A stretch of DNA of 64,000 bases from Piscicoccus intestinalis NBRC 104926 (lineage in GTDB: Bacteria > Actinomycetota > Actinomycetes > Actinomycetales > Dermatophilaceae). Below are positions 1 through 8,115 of this stretch, in pieces. The DNA is taken from NCBI RefSeq assembly GCF_001515525.1, contig NZ_BCNQ01000008.1, positions 1-64,000 on the forward strand, read 5' to 3'. Position numbers and translations under genes: made by a program. How positions within the stretch are numbered: the stretch's first letter is position 1; each line of letters starts with the position of its first letter. The notes beneath the pieces are model-generated. The model was not told the origin of the DNA. It made no database searches and saw only the letters and a program-made list of their open reading frames with translations.

Positions 1-71
1 CCCCCTCCCCCACGACACCGCACATCCCGCCGACCACGGCCGGCACCCGACACGCTGTGAAAGGAATCCTG

Positions 72-1463
72 ATGAGCACCACCTCGACCGTCCGGCCCGT
101 GCTCGACGTCGTCATCCCCGTGTACAACGAGCAGGCGGGGGTGGGCGCCTGCGTGCGGCGCCTCACCGAGCACCTGCAGACGACCTTCCCCTACCCCTGG
201 CGCGTGACGATCGCCGACAACGCGAGCACCGACGCCACCCTCGAGGTCGCGCGCCGCATCGCCGCCACCGACGAGCGGGTGCGGGTCGTGCACCTGGCCG
301 CCAAGGGCCGCGGGCGGGCGCTCAAGCAGGTGTGGACCGCCTCCGACGCGCACATCCTCGCGTACATGGACGTCGACCTGTCGACGGACCTCGACGCGCT
401 GTGGCCGCTGGTCGCACCCCTGATGTCGGGCCACTCCGACCTGGCGATCGGCAGCCGGCTGGCCCCCGGAGCCCGGGTCGTGCGCGGCGCCAAGCGCGAA
501 TTCATCTCCCGCTGCTACAACCTGCTGCTGCGCACCGGGCTCGACGCGGGCTTCACCGACGCGCAATGCGGCTTCAAGGCGATCCGCGCGGACGTCGCCG
601 CGCAGCTGCTGCCGCATGTGCAGGACACAGCGTGGTTCTTCGACACCGAGCTGCTCGTCATCGCCCAGCGCTGCGGCCTGCGCATCGCGGAGGTGCCGGT
701 CGACTGGTACGACGACCCCGACAGCCGGGTCGACGTCACCCGGACCGCCCTCGACGACCTCGCCGGCATGCGCCTCCTGCGCCGCCGGCTGGCCACCGGC
801 GACATCCCGGTCGAGCGCATCGCCGCGGCGATGGGGCGCGGCCGGTTGCGCGGCGGGCTGGGTCGCGAGATCGGCCGGTTCGCCGGAGTCGGGGTGGCCA
901 GCACCGTGCTGCACCTCGGGCTCTTCGCGCTGCTCGGCGCCGGCGGCATGGCGCTGCAGCTGGCGAACACCCTCGCGCTGCTCATCGCGACGATCTTCAA
1001 CACCGGCGCCAACCGCCGCTTCACGTTCGGCGCCCGCGGCCGTGCGGGCGCGCTCGGGCTACAGGCCCAGGGCCTGGCGATCTTCGCACTGACGTGGGCG
1101 TTCAGCTCCGCGGCCATCTGGGCCCTCGGCGCGCTCGCCCCGCAGGCGCCGACCGCGATCGCCACGGCCGTCGTCGGCCTCGCCAACGTCGCCGCGACCG
1201 TCGTGAAGTTCGTCGTCTTCCGTTCTCGGCTGCGCCCGGCCGGCGACGGCAACTTCGAGCCGGAGCCGGCGCAGCTGGCCACAGAGCCGGGCAATGAGCC
1301 GGCCGCGGGGCGGCCCACGGAGCCGGGCCGCCCGCTGGACACCGAGCCCCACGCAGGATCCCGGGCGCCGGTCCAGCGCGGACTGGCACAGGCGTGGCGG
1401 CAGCTCGGTGAACGACCCACCGCGGGATCGTCAGACTCGATCCAGCCGGTGGCCGCAGGATAG
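72..1463 (+). CDS. GT2 glycosyltransferase fused to a GtrA-like membrane domain
   Basis: The protein probably transfers a sugar between a nucleotide donor and a polyprenyl-phosphate at the membrane for cell-envelope glycosylation. The N-terminal ~240 residues are a DPM1-like family 2 glycosyltransferase, with VIPVYNE at the start of the fold and the metal-binding DVD at about residues 100-102. Residues ~267-388 form a four-helix GtrA-like domain, thought to flip or position lipid-linked sugars. The last ~75 residues are hydrophilic and Pro/Glu-rich. The ATG at 72 is chosen over the GTG at 57 because AAAGGA lies about 7 bases before it. The next gene follows after 4 bases. The sugar and acceptor cannot be read from the sequence. 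Confidence 0.85.
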   Translation: MSTTSTVRPVLDVVIPVYNEQAGVGACVRRLTEHLQTTFPYPWRVTIADNASTDATLEVARRIAATDERVRVVHLAAKGRGRALKQVWTASDAHILAYMDVDLSTDLDALWPLVAPLMSGHSDLAIGSRLAPGARVVRGAKREFISRCYNLLLRTGLDAGFTDAQCGFKAIRADVAAQLLPHVQDTAWFFDTELLVIAQRCGLRIAEVPVDWYDDPDSRVDVTRTALDDLAGMRLLRRRLATGDIPVERIAAAMGRGRLRGGLGREIGRFAGVGVASTVLHLGLFALLGAGGMALQLANTLALLIATIFNTGANRRFTFGARGRAGALGLQAQGLAIFALTWAFSSAAIWALGALAPQAPTAIATAVVGLANVAATVVKFVVFRSRLRPAGDGNFEPEPAQLATEPGNEPAAGRPTEPGRPLDTEPHAGSRAPVQRGLAQAWRQLGERPTAGSSDSIQPVAAG

Positions 1464-1467
1464 GAGC

Positions 1468-2079
1468 GTGTGGAGCGCGAACCCCCTCGACGGAATCGAC
1501 CTGAGCGTCCTGGAGTTTCTCGCCTCCCACCGCAATCCGGTTGTCGACCTGGTGCCCGTGACGCTCGGCGTCGCGGGCACCGACGTCGTCACGATGGCGG
1601 TGCTCCAGACGCTCGCACTGGTCATCGCGCTGTTCGCGCGCGCCTGGCGACAGCTGGCCGCGGTGGTGCTCGCGGTCGGGATCGCCGGGGTGGGCGTCAG
1701 CGCCCTCAAGGACGTCATCGCGCGCCCGCGCCCGCCCGCCGACCTGACGATGCTGGCCGGCGAGGGGTTCGCTTTCCCGTCCACGCACGCCGCGTTCACG
1801 TCGGCCGCCGCGACCGCGTTCGTCGCCGTCACCGCCTGGCGTTCGCGCCGCGCCCGGGCGGTGGTCACCGCGCTGCTCGGCGCGGGCGTCGCGCTCGTCG
1901 GGTTCTCGATGGTCTACCTCGGGTCGCACTGGGCCAGCGACGTGCTCGTCGGCTGGCTCATCGGGGTACCGCTCGGAGCCGGTCTCGGCCGCCTGCTGCG
2001 CCGCCGCACCCGCGCCGACGGCGAGGCGAGGGGGTCGACAGACGAAGACGCTCCCGTGAGCAATCACGGGAGCGTCTGA
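1468..2079 (+). CDS. PAP2-family membrane phosphatase
   Basis: This is a 203-residue type 2 phosphatidic acid phosphatase, probably acting on a lipid phosphate or polyprenyl pyrophosphate at the outer face of the membrane. The three catalytic motifs are visible: K81-x6-RP89, PSTH at 104-107, and S147-x6-H154-x3-D158. Five or so hydrophobic segments surround them. The GTG at 1468 is chosen because it sits 4 bases after the GT2-GtrA stop with GCAGGA just upstream. An open frame continues 174 bases further upstream but overlaps that gene. The context suggests recycling of the lipid carrier used by the upstream glycosyltransferase, which is inference. The last codons form the arm of a terminator hairpin. 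Confidence 0.85.
   Translation: MWSANPLDGIDLSVLEFLASHRNPVVDLVPVTLGVAGTDVVTMAVLQTLALVIALFARAWRQLAAVVLAVGIAGVGVSALKDVIARPRPPADLTMLAGEGFAFPSTHAAFTSAAATAFVAVTAWRSRRARAVVTALLGAGVALVGFSMVYLGSHWASDVLVGWLIGVPLGAGLGRLLRRRTRADGEARGSTDEDAPVSNHGSV
2046..2077 (+). terminator. Terminator hairpin built into the end of the PAP2 gene
   Basis: A perfect 14-bp stem (2046-2059 with 2064-2077) closes on a GCAA tetraloop. The 3' arm ends on the first base of the PAP2 TGA stop, so the hairpin is encoded in the gene's final codons. No long T run follows, as is usual in high-GC actinobacteria. It may also stop readthrough into the opposing tRNA-Ser. Confidence 0.75.
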
Positions 2080-2082
2080 CGG

Positions 2083-2173
2083 CGGAGGCGGAGGGATTTG
2101 AACCCTCGATGGGGTTTAACCCCCAAACCCGCTTAGCAGGCGGGCGCCATAGACCGGACTAGGCGACGCCTCC
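2083..2173 (-). tRNA. tRNA-Ser (GCT)
   Basis: Read on the minus strand, the acceptor GGAGGCG pairs with CGCCTCC, and the discriminator is G with no encoded CCA. The anticodon loop CTGCTAA carries GCT, which reads AGC/AGU serine codons. The T arm GAGGGTTCAAATCCCTC is canonical. The length of 91 bases and the long variable arm fit a class II serine tRNA. Confidence 0.95.
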
Positions 2174-2515
2174 ACGCTGTCGAATCGCCAGAACCCCAGG
2201 GGCGACGACAGCAGACGCCAGGCTACCGGAGCGCCCAGCGCGACCCCAAATCAACTCCGGCGCAGTTGACGCAGGCCGTCTCACCACCCCTAACAGCGGC
2301 CGTTCAGGCCCGACGCCGATACTGGAGGGAGGTTTCACCGAAGACATCCGCCGGTCGATCAGCCTGCCGGCCCACGTTCCCGACGGCGCTCGTGACGCGC
2401 CACGCCGAAAGTTCTCCACACATCTGCCCGAGTCACGCCGTATGGGCATCATGGAGAAGGCCTGACCTGCATTGAAGCTGCACGGGGGTGGTCGAGGCCG
2501 GCGAGACGAGGATTG
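2174..2515. other. Intergenic region without a visible gene
   Basis: These 342 bases separate the divergent tRNA-Ser and LCP gene. The short open frames here lack ribosome binding sites and family features. The stretch presumably holds the two promoters, but I see no clear -10/-35 pair. AT content is higher than in the flanking genes around 2400-2480. Confidence 0.5.
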
Positions 2516-4081
2516 ATGAGTCACCTTCCGCACGATCGCTACGTGACGCCGACGACGATTCCCACGGTCGACGCCGGCGTTCGTCGCGCGCCCGCGCACG
2601 CGGCGCCCACACCGGCTCCGGCGCACGGATACCGTCGTTTCCTCGGTCTGACCGCGCTGGGCACGCTGCTGCCGGGGTCGGGTCTGCTCCTGACGGGTCG
2701 CCGCAAGAGCGGTGGCGCACTGCTCGCAGCCGTCGTCGTCATCGTCGTGGGCGCGGCGATCTACCTGACGGTCCGCGGCCCCGAGGGGGCACTCGCGCTC
2801 GCGCTCGACCCGACGTTCCTGACCACGCTGGCGATCGGCGCCGTCGTGGCGCTCGTCGTGGTCGTCGCCTCCGTCGTGTGGACCGGCGTCATCACCTGGC
2901 CGCGGCCGGCCGGGCGGTGGATGCACGCGCTGGCCACGCTCACCGTCGGCCTGCTGTGCGCGGTGCTCGTGGCGCCCGCCGCCGTCGGGGTCCGCGACGT
3001 CGCCGCCCACCGCGACCTGCTGACCTCGCTGTTCAACCAGTCCGGATCGCAGCTCGCCGGCGGGCCCAACCCGTGGGCCAACACGCCGCGCGTCAACGTC
3101 ATGCTCGTCGGCGCCGACTCCGAGGACGACCGTCAGGGCGTGCGGACCGACTCCATGATGCTGGCGAGCATCGACACCGCCACCGGCGACACGATCCTGT
3201 TCGGCCTGCCGCGCAACCTCGAGCGGGTGCCGTTTCCCGACACGAGCCCGCTGAAGACGGTCTGGCCCAACGGCTTTCGGTGCGCTCAGGACTGCCTGCT
3301 CAACGACGTGTGGATGGAGGGCGAGAAGAACAGCCACCTCTACCCCGGCAACCCGAAGCCGGGCCTGACCGCCCTCAACGAGGCAGTGACGGGGGTGACG
3401 GGCCTGACCCCCGACTACGACATCGTCGTCAACATGTCGAGCTTCACCGCGCTCGTCGACGCGATGGGCGGAGTCGACATCACCGTGCGTGAACGCGTGC
3501 CGATCGGCGGCAAGGTGGAGAACGGGCGGATCGTGCCGGGCAGCATCCGGGGCTGGATCGAACCCGGCCCGCGGCACCTCGACGGCTACCACGCGATGTG
3601 GTTCGCGCGGGGCCGCGCCACGACCGACGACTTCGACCGCATGCGCCGGCAGCGCTGCATGGTGGGCGCGCTCGTGCGCCAGGTCAACCCGACGATGATG
3701 CTGGAGCGCTACCCGGCGATCGCGCAGGTGGCCAAGAACAACATCTACACCAACATCCCGCAGCAGCACCTCGGGGCGTTCGCGCAGCTGGCGGTGCGCA
3801 TGCAGCAGGGCACGATCCGCAGCCTGCCGTTCAGCAACCAGGTGGTGCGCGTCGGCAATCCCGACTACGACCTCATCCACCAGATGGTCCAGCAGGCCAT
3901 CAGCGGCGGCCCGATGCCCGGCGAGTCGCCGACGACCGGGGCGACGGGCGACGCGACCGGCACCTCGACGCGCACCTCGAGCCCGACCCGCACCGCCACC
4001 GCGACGCGCACCCCCCCCGGCGCCACGCCCACGAGCACGACGACCACCGACGGACTCGTCGACGTCGCCCAAGCCTGCTGA
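2516..4081 (+). CDS. LCP (LytR-CpsA-Psr) family cell-wall ligase
   Basis: LCP proteins transfer undecaprenyl-linked glycopolymers (teichoic acid, arabinogalactan or capsule) to peptidoglycan outside the membrane. Three to four hydrophobic segments lie in the first ~170 residues, followed by the LCP domain from about residue 193. It has the typical core NVMLVGAD, the acidic RTDSMML segment and the Arg-bearing GLPRNLERVP that contact the pyrophosphate-lipid. The C-terminal ~50 residues are Thr/Ser/Pro-rich and probably cell-wall exposed. The ATG at 2516 has GAGGA close upstream; a TTG directly before it is also possible. It is convergent with the DedA gene, 25 bases away. Confidence 0.88.
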   Translation: MSHLPHDRYVTPTTIPTVDAGVRRAPAHAAPTPAPAHGYRRFLGLTALGTLLPGSGLLLTGRRKSGGALLAAVVVIVVGAAIYLTVRGPEGALALALDPTFLTTLAIGAVVALVVVVASVVWTGVITWPRPAGRWMHALATLTVGLLCAVLVAPAAVGVRDVAAHRDLLTSLFNQSGSQLAGGPNPWANTPRVNVMLVGADSEDDRQGVRTDSMMLASIDTATGDTILFGLPRNLERVPFPDTSPLKTVWPNGFRCAQDCLLNDVWMEGEKNSHLYPGNPKPGLTALNEAVTGVTGLTPDYDIVVNMSSFTALVDAMGGVDITVRERVPIGGKVENGRIVPGSIRGWIEPGPRHLDGYHAMWFARGRATTDDFDRMRRQRCMVGALVRQVNPTMMLERYPAIAQVAKNNIYTNIPQQHLGAFAQLAVRMQQGTIRSLPFSNQVVRVGNPDYDLIHQMVQQAISGGPMPGESPTTGATGDATGTSTRTSSPTRTATATRTPPGATPTSTTTTDGLVDVAQAC

Positions 4082-4106
4082 CCTACTGACCTGTTGATCT
4101 GGTGCC

Positions 4107-4820
4107 CTACCCGGAGCCGGTCTCGGCCCCTTCGTCGTGGCGGCGGGCGGCGGCGCTGCCGCGCCACCCGCGCCACCACGTGACGATCATGGCGGCGAGC
4201 ACGCCGAGCGAGATCAGCCCGGCCCACACCGCGTACTGGCGCAGCAGCGGCACGGCGCGCTCGCCGATGGCGAGTCCCACGGCGACGCAGGCGAGCTGGC
4301 TCACGATGGCGATGGCGAGGTCGACGAGCAGAAAGGTCCGCAACCGCACCCCGGCGGAGCCGATGCCGGCGAGCACGACCTCGCGGGCCACCGGTACGGG
4401 CACGTACGTCGCAGCGATGGCGAGCACCTGGTAGCGGCGCACGAGGGCTTCGGCGCGGGCGATCCGGCGACGGGCGCGTTTCGTCGTGCCGCCGAATCGT
4501 TCGAGCACCTGGCGGCCCCACAGCCGCCCGGCCCACCAGTAGACCCAGTGGAACTTCATGATCGAGACGATCGCCACCGGAACCGGCCACCACAGGGTGG
4601 CCTCGCCCGTGCGGGCCAGCACGCCGAGGGCGATGAGCGCCAGCCGGGAGCCAGTGATGGCCGCCAGCGCCTCCGGAGACAGCGCCAGCAGCAGGGGCCG
4701 CAGCGGCAGGAAGATCAGGCCGTAGGCGATCGTCACGCTGATCGCCAGGGAGCACCACACCCGCGGGTCGCGCGCGCGGCGGGGGTCGCCGGTGGCGGGG
4801 CCCGGCTCCGGTTCGTTCAT
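4107..4820 (-). CDS. DedA/VTT-domain integral membrane protein
   Basis: This 237-residue protein has about five hydrophobic segments and the SNARE-associated (VTT/DedA) pattern, including GSRLALIALGVLARTGE and the amphipathic re-entrant stretch ending YVPVPVARE. DedA proteins help recycle lipid carriers such as undecaprenyl phosphate and maintain membrane homeostasis. Length fits the family (200-240 residues). The N-terminal 20 and C-terminal 20 residues are hydrophilic. The ATG at 4820 has GGAG a few bases before it. The neighbouring LCP and PAP2 genes suggest a shared envelope theme, which is inference. Confidence 0.75.
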   Translation of the reverse strand: MNEPEPGPATGDPRRARDPRVWCSLAISVTIAYGLIFLPLRPLLLALSPEALAAITGSRLALIALGVLARTGEATLWWPVPVAIVSIMKFHWVYWWAGRLWGRQVLERFGGTTKRARRRIARAEALVRRYQVLAIAATYVPVPVAREVVLAGIGSAGVRLRTFLLVDLAIAIVSQLACVAVGLAIGERAVPLLRQYAVWAGLISLGVLAAMIVTWWRGWRGSAAARRHDEGAETGSG

Positions 4821-4916
4821 CGGCTCCGCCCGCGGTCGGCTCGTGCGGTACTGCGGTCGATGCTCCAGTCGTCGCCAAGACCGCGGAGTTGAGCGGGGGC
4901 GGGTGCCCGCACGCAG

Positions 4917-4951
4917 CCAGCGGCCCCCGGCGTGGTGCCGGGGGCCGCTGG
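4917..4951 (-). terminator. Terminator downstream of the cold-shock gene
   Basis: A perfect 15-bp GC-rich stem (4917-4931 with 4937-4951) closes on a 5-base loop. It lies 31 bases after the cold-shock protein stop on the minus strand. It is the likely transcription stop for that gene. Confidence 0.8.
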
Positions 4952-4982
4952 GAAGCGTTGGTCTGAACGCCTGGTCAGAGCG

Positions 4983-5186
4983 TCAGAGAGGACGAACAGC
5001 GTCGGCCTGCGGGCCCTTGGGGCCCTGCGTCACCTCGAACTCGACGCGCTGCGCCTCGTCCAGGGAACGGTACCCGCTGGTCTGGATCGCGGAGTAGTGG
5101 ACGAAAACGTCGGGGCCGCCGCCGTCCTGAGCAATGAAACCGAAGCCCTTTTCGGCGTTGAACCACTTGACGGTGCCCTGTGCCAT
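4983..5186 (-). CDS. cspA: Cold-shock protein (CspA family)
   Basis: This 67-residue single cold-shock domain binds single-stranded RNA or DNA and melts secondary structure. The RNP1 motif KGFGFI and RNP2 motif VFVHYSAI are intact, and the start GTVKWFN is that of actinobacterial CspA. The gene is monocistronic, with a strong hairpin downstream and a ~314-base upstream gap that could hold the long 5' leader typical of csp genes. The ribosome binding site upstream of the ATG is weak, which fits control by leader structure. Which Csp paralogue it is cannot be decided. Confidence 0.95.
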   Translation of the reverse strand: MAQGTVKWFNAEKGFGFIAQDGGGPDVFVHYSAIQTSGYRSLDEAQRVEFEVTQGPKGPQADAVRPL

Positions 5187-5500
5187 GGGGAAAACAACTC
5201 TCTATCTTTGTTCGGCCAATGGACCCCACACTTCGTGGTGTCCAGGCTGCCGCATTACCCCACACGAGCGGGCCGGCGTCGGGGGTCTGTCCGCCGTCGA
5301 CCGGGTTTTTCGCGAACTGCGAGGAACTGCACATGCAACCGTCGCCCACGCTAGCACGCGTCGGCGCGCGCGCCGCGGCGCCGGGGGCCAGGTGGACCCG
5401 CCTCACAGCGGATGTCGTCGCGGCAGGTCAGCGCCTCACGGGGCGATGAGCGGCGAGGAGCGGCGCCGGATCCGGAAGCGTCATCGATCTGCAACACACC
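5187..5500. other. Intergenic region upstream of cspA
   Basis: These 314 bases lie between the cspA start and the stop of the LacI-family gene, both on the minus strand. No coding sequence is supported. It should contain the cspA promoter and untranslated leader. The part next to cspA is AT-richer than the surroundings. Confidence 0.5.
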
Positions 5501-6607
5501 TCACGGCCGGGTGGGCTGCGTACCGACCGGGTCGGGCGTGCTCGTGCGCCGCGAGGTGGAGACGACGACGCGGTCGTCGAAGGAGTCGACCCGGGGGCCG
5601 CGGCCCTGGCAGCCGCAGGATTCGCGGTGAGCGACGTCGCCGGCCAGCCGTAGCGTCTGGGCTGGGGCCTGCGGGTCGCTGAGGCGGCGGACGAGCAGCT
5701 GCACGGCGCGGGCCCCGATGGCGAAGCTCGGTTGGGCGATGGTGGTCAGGCGGGGATGGAAGACGTCGGCCCACGGGAAGTCGTCGAAGCAGACGAGCGC
5801 CATCTGCCCGGGCACGTCGACGCCGGCCTCACGCAGGGCACGCAGGGCGCCGATCGTCATCGAGTCGTTGCCGATGAACACGCCGGTCGGGGCCGGCCGT
5901 TGCGCCAGGAGCTGCGCCATCGCGCGGCGGCCGCCCTGCTCGGTGGAGTTGCCGTCGACGATGTACCGCTCGTCGATGCGCACCCCGCGGCGGCGGTGGG
6001 CGAGCCGGTAGCCCTCGAGCCGCTCCCGCGTGGTGCCCAACCCGGGGCGCCCGGCGATGATCCCGACTCTCCGGTGTCCGACCTGCAGCAGGTGCTCGAC
6101 GACCGCGGCCGACCCGCTCTCGTTCTCCACGCCGACCTGGTCGACGCGCATGTCCTGGAGGCGGTCGATGACGACGAACGGCACCGAGTGCTCGTGCAGG
6201 AGGCGCAGCGCGGAACCCTGCCAGTTCGCGGTGGGGGCGATGATCATGCCGCCGACGTGATGGGCGAGCAGGTTGGCGACGACGCGCTCCTCGCGGTCCT
6301 CGTCGTCGCGGGTGTCGGACAACAACAGTTGCATGCCTTGCCGACGGGATTCCTCCTCGATGCCGGCGACGAGCTCCTGGCCGTACATGCTGGAGACCCA
6401 CGACATCGACAGACCGATGGTGACGGTCGAACCGGCCGCGAGCGAGCGGGCGACGGGCTTGTGCGTGAATCCGAGTTCGGCCATGACGTCGAGCACGCGT
6501 TGTCGCGTGGCCGAGGCGACCGGGCGTGTGCCGTTGATGACGTGGGACACGGTGCTCACTGAGACACCGGATGCCTTGGCCACCATGGTCATTGTCACAC
6601 CCGCCAT
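5501..6607 (-). CDS. LacI-family transcriptional repressor
   Basis: The N-terminus carries the LacI helix-turn-helix and hinge (MVAKASGVSVSTVSHVING, then RQRVLDVMAELGF), followed by a periplasmic-binding-protein-like effector domain of ~270 residues. The last ~40 residues are an extra hydrophilic tail with a CGC motif. The ATG at 6607 gives a normal LacI N-terminus; ATG at 6616 is also possible, and the longer upstream open frame is not LacI-like. No sugar transporter or catabolic operon lies next to it, so it may act on distant targets. Two TTGCGCAA palindromes upstream suggest autoregulation. The effector is unknown. Confidence 0.9.
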   Translation of the reverse strand: MAGVTMTMVAKASGVSVSTVSHVINGTRPVASATRQRVLDVMAELGFTHKPVARSLAAGSTVTIGLSMSWVSSMYGQELVAGIEEESRRQGMQLLLSDTRDDEDREERVVANLLAHHVGGMIIAPTANWQGSALRLLHEHSVPFVVIDRLQDMRVDQVGVENESGSAAVVEHLLQVGHRRVGIIAGRPGLGTTRERLEGYRLAHRRRGVRIDERYIVDGNSTEQGGRRAMAQLLAQRPAPTGVFIGNDSMTIGALRALREAGVDVPGQMALVCFDDFPWADVFHPRLTTIAQPSFAIGARAVQLLVRRLSDPQAPAQTLRLAGDVAHRESCGCQGRGPRVDSFDDRVVVSTSRRTSTPDPVGTQPTRP

Positions 6608-6618
6608 GCGCCCCATCG

Positions 6619-6681
6619 TTGCGCAAGCACGGGGCCCTAAATCGATCGTTTCACTGTGGCCGAAATCACATATTTGCGCAA
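6619..6681. promoter_or_regulatory. Two candidate LacI-family operators
   Basis: Identical 8-bp palindromes TTGCGCAA occur at 6619-6626 and 6674-6681, 55 bases apart, just upstream of the LacI-type gene. A palindrome with a central CG is the usual core of a LacI/GalR operator. The first copy nearly touches the start codon. This is a sequence-based guess at autoregulation. From here to 7028 I see no gene. Confidence 0.45.
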
Positions 6682-7028
6682 AGAGCCGGTGACCTGGGGT
6701 TTCGCGGAGCGGCTCTTGCGGCTTTTCGTGCCTCGCACCCCCGGCAGTCTCGCCGGCCGGACTCCGCAAGTCTCCGCGATGCCAAACGCATTCGCCGCGC
6801 CCGGCCGCCCCACCTCCTATCGCACGTGAGCCCGCGCCATCCGACTGGACCCCCGGGGTGTCGCGAAACCGTCTCCGCGGAGCCGGTCTCGCGGCAGCCG
6901 GGCGGTCCCGTCTCGGCACCTGAGACGCCATCCCGCAGGCCGATACGAGGGCCGCAGCGACCCGAGGGTCTCAGGCGTCATGGGCCTCAGTCGCAGGCAG
7001 GCCCGGCGGGCGTCTTCAATGTTGGTCG

Positions 7029-7047
7029 ATACCCCAGGGGGTATTAT
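7029..7047 (+). promoter_or_regulatory. CsoR-like GC-tract operator overlapping a -10 box
   Basis: The 16-bp near-palindrome ATACCCCAGGGGGTAT (7029-7044) has the AT-flanked C-tract/G-tract layout of CsoR/CstR-type operators. It overlaps TATTAT (7042-7047), a good -10 hexamer. It lies 51 bases before the start of the cysteine-rich mini-protein. Copper- or persulfide-responsive repression would follow if a CsoR-family protein binds here. No such regulator is in the window. Confidence 0.5.
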
Positions 7048-7094
7048 CTCGCCACCGCTTCCGAACGGCGGAGGCGAGAGAAGGAGGCGTTCAC

Positions 7095-7277
7095 ATGTGC
7101 CAGCGGGTCACGTGCTCACGGTGCGGCAAAACGAGCTGGCGAGGCTGCGGGCAGCACGTGGAACAGGTCTTGCGTGGAGTACCGCCCGAGTCGCGGTGCA
7201 CGTGCACCCGCTCCGCCCCGGGCAGCGCTGGCAGTACTGCTGTCTCGGGCCTGATCGCGCGCCTGCTCGGGCGCTGA
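7095..7277 (+). CDS. Six-cysteine conserved mini-protein of unknown function
   Basis: This 60-residue protein has Cys at 2, 7, 10, 18, 35 and 37 plus His21, in the pattern MC-x4-CxxCGKxxWxGCGxH ... RCxC. It resembles a widespread family of tiny uncharacterised bacterial proteins whose members usually stop near the final Cys. Here about 22 more residues follow, ending in a short hydrophobic helix. Metal or thiol binding is likely from the cysteines but not proven. The start is firm, because AAGGAGG (7081-7087) lies 7 bases before the ATG. It stands alone between a CsoR-like operator and a tRNA gene. Confidence 0.75.
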   Translation: MCQRVTCSRCGKTSWRGCGQHVEQVLRGVPPESRCTCTRSAPGSAGSTAVSGLIARLLGR

Positions 7278-7348
7278 CCAGCGGGCCGACATCCGGCCGA
7301 CACCCCTGAGCGCGCGAGGCGCGCGGCGCGTGCTCCGGCGGCACGTGG

Positions 7349-7435
7349 CGGAGGGCGTGGGATTCGAACCCACGATGCCGTCACCGACATAGCGGTTTTC
7401 AAGACCGCCGCACTAGGCCACTATGCGAGCCCTCC
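7349..7435 (-). tRNA. tRNA-Ser (TGA)
   Basis: On the minus strand the acceptor GGAGGGC pairs with GCCCTCC, with a G discriminator and no encoded CCA. The anticodon loop CTTGAAA carries TGA, which reads UCA/UCG serine codons. The T arm GTGGGTTCGAATCCCAC is canonical, and a long variable arm (GTCGGTGACGGC) marks it as class II. Confidence 0.95.
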
Positions 7436-7544
7436 ATGATGCTTCTCACTACGTTAACGCCGGATCCGAAGGGGTCTCGGCTCGCGTCGAACGGACGCTG
7501 CACATAGAGTCCGGTGCAAGCGACTTCTACGAAAGGAAGCACTG

Positions 7545-7865
7545 ATGAAGAGGCTGATGCTCATCGCCGGTATCGCCATCGGCTACGTCCTGGGCGCTCG
7601 CGACGGTCGCGGCCGCTACGAGCAGATCAAGTCCCAGGCCGACTCGCTGTGGCACGACCCGCGGGTGCAGGAGAAGGTCAACACCGCGAGCGCCACCGTC
7701 AAGGAGAAGGCGCCCGAGGTGCAGGCCAAGCTCACCGGCGCGGCCAACCAGGCCAAGGACAACGCCAAGGCCAAGGTCGACGAGAAGCGGGCCGAGAAGA
7801 AGGCCGACGACGTCACCGTCGTCGAGACCACGACCTACCCGCCGGCTCCGCCGCCCACCATCTGA
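7545..7865 (+). CDS. YtxH-like small membrane-anchored protein
   Basis: The 106-residue protein begins with a glycine-rich hydrophobic segment (LMLIAGIAIGYVLGARDGRGRYEQI) typical of YtxH-like/DUF3618-type actinobacterial proteins. A lysine/alanine/glutamate-rich amphipathic helix follows (about residues 35-88), and it ends in a Pro-rich tail. Relatives are linked to general or cell-envelope stress, but the function is unknown. GAAAGGA lies about 7 bases before the ATG. The gene is monocistronic, with two strong hairpins downstream. Confidence 0.7.
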   Translation: MKRLMLIAGIAIGYVLGARDGRGRYEQIKSQADSLWHDPRVQEKVNTASATVKEKAPEVQAKLTGAANQAKDNAKAKVDEKRAEKKADDVTVVETTTYPPAPPPTI

Positions 7866-7875
7866 GACAGCTGAT

Positions 7876-7913
7876 CTTGAACTCCGCCGGCCCGACGGTC
7901 GGCGGAGTTCAAG
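7876..7913 (+). terminator. Terminator after the YtxH-like gene
   Basis: A 13-bp perfect stem (7876-7888 with 7901-7913) extends inward by up to 4 more pairs. It lies 11 bases after the YtxH-like stop codon. It is the first of two consecutive hairpins. Confidence 0.75.
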
Positions 7914-7921
7914 TCATGGAT

Positions 7922-7959
7922 GCCAGGAGGGCGCCCCATCCGTGGGGCGCCCTCCTGGC
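7922..7959 (-). terminator. Strong 17-bp hairpin, probably bidirectional terminator
   Basis: A perfect 17-bp stem (7922-7938 with 7943-7959) closes on a TCCG loop. It lies between two convergent transcription units, so it could stop the Rdx-like/cysE transcript arriving from the right as well as leftover readthrough from the left. Confidence 0.75.
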
Positions 7960-8115
7960 CGTGTGTCGGGGCTGCGTAAGCGCGCAGCGGCGTGACGCCC
8001 GCAGCGCCGTGCCGAGGCCCGTCGTCCAGCCTCTCAGCGGTCCCCGCGAGTCACCCGGGCGCGGCGGCGAACGCCAGCGGCTAGCCGGTCGGCACGGGCG
8101 TCAAAGCGCGAGCGC

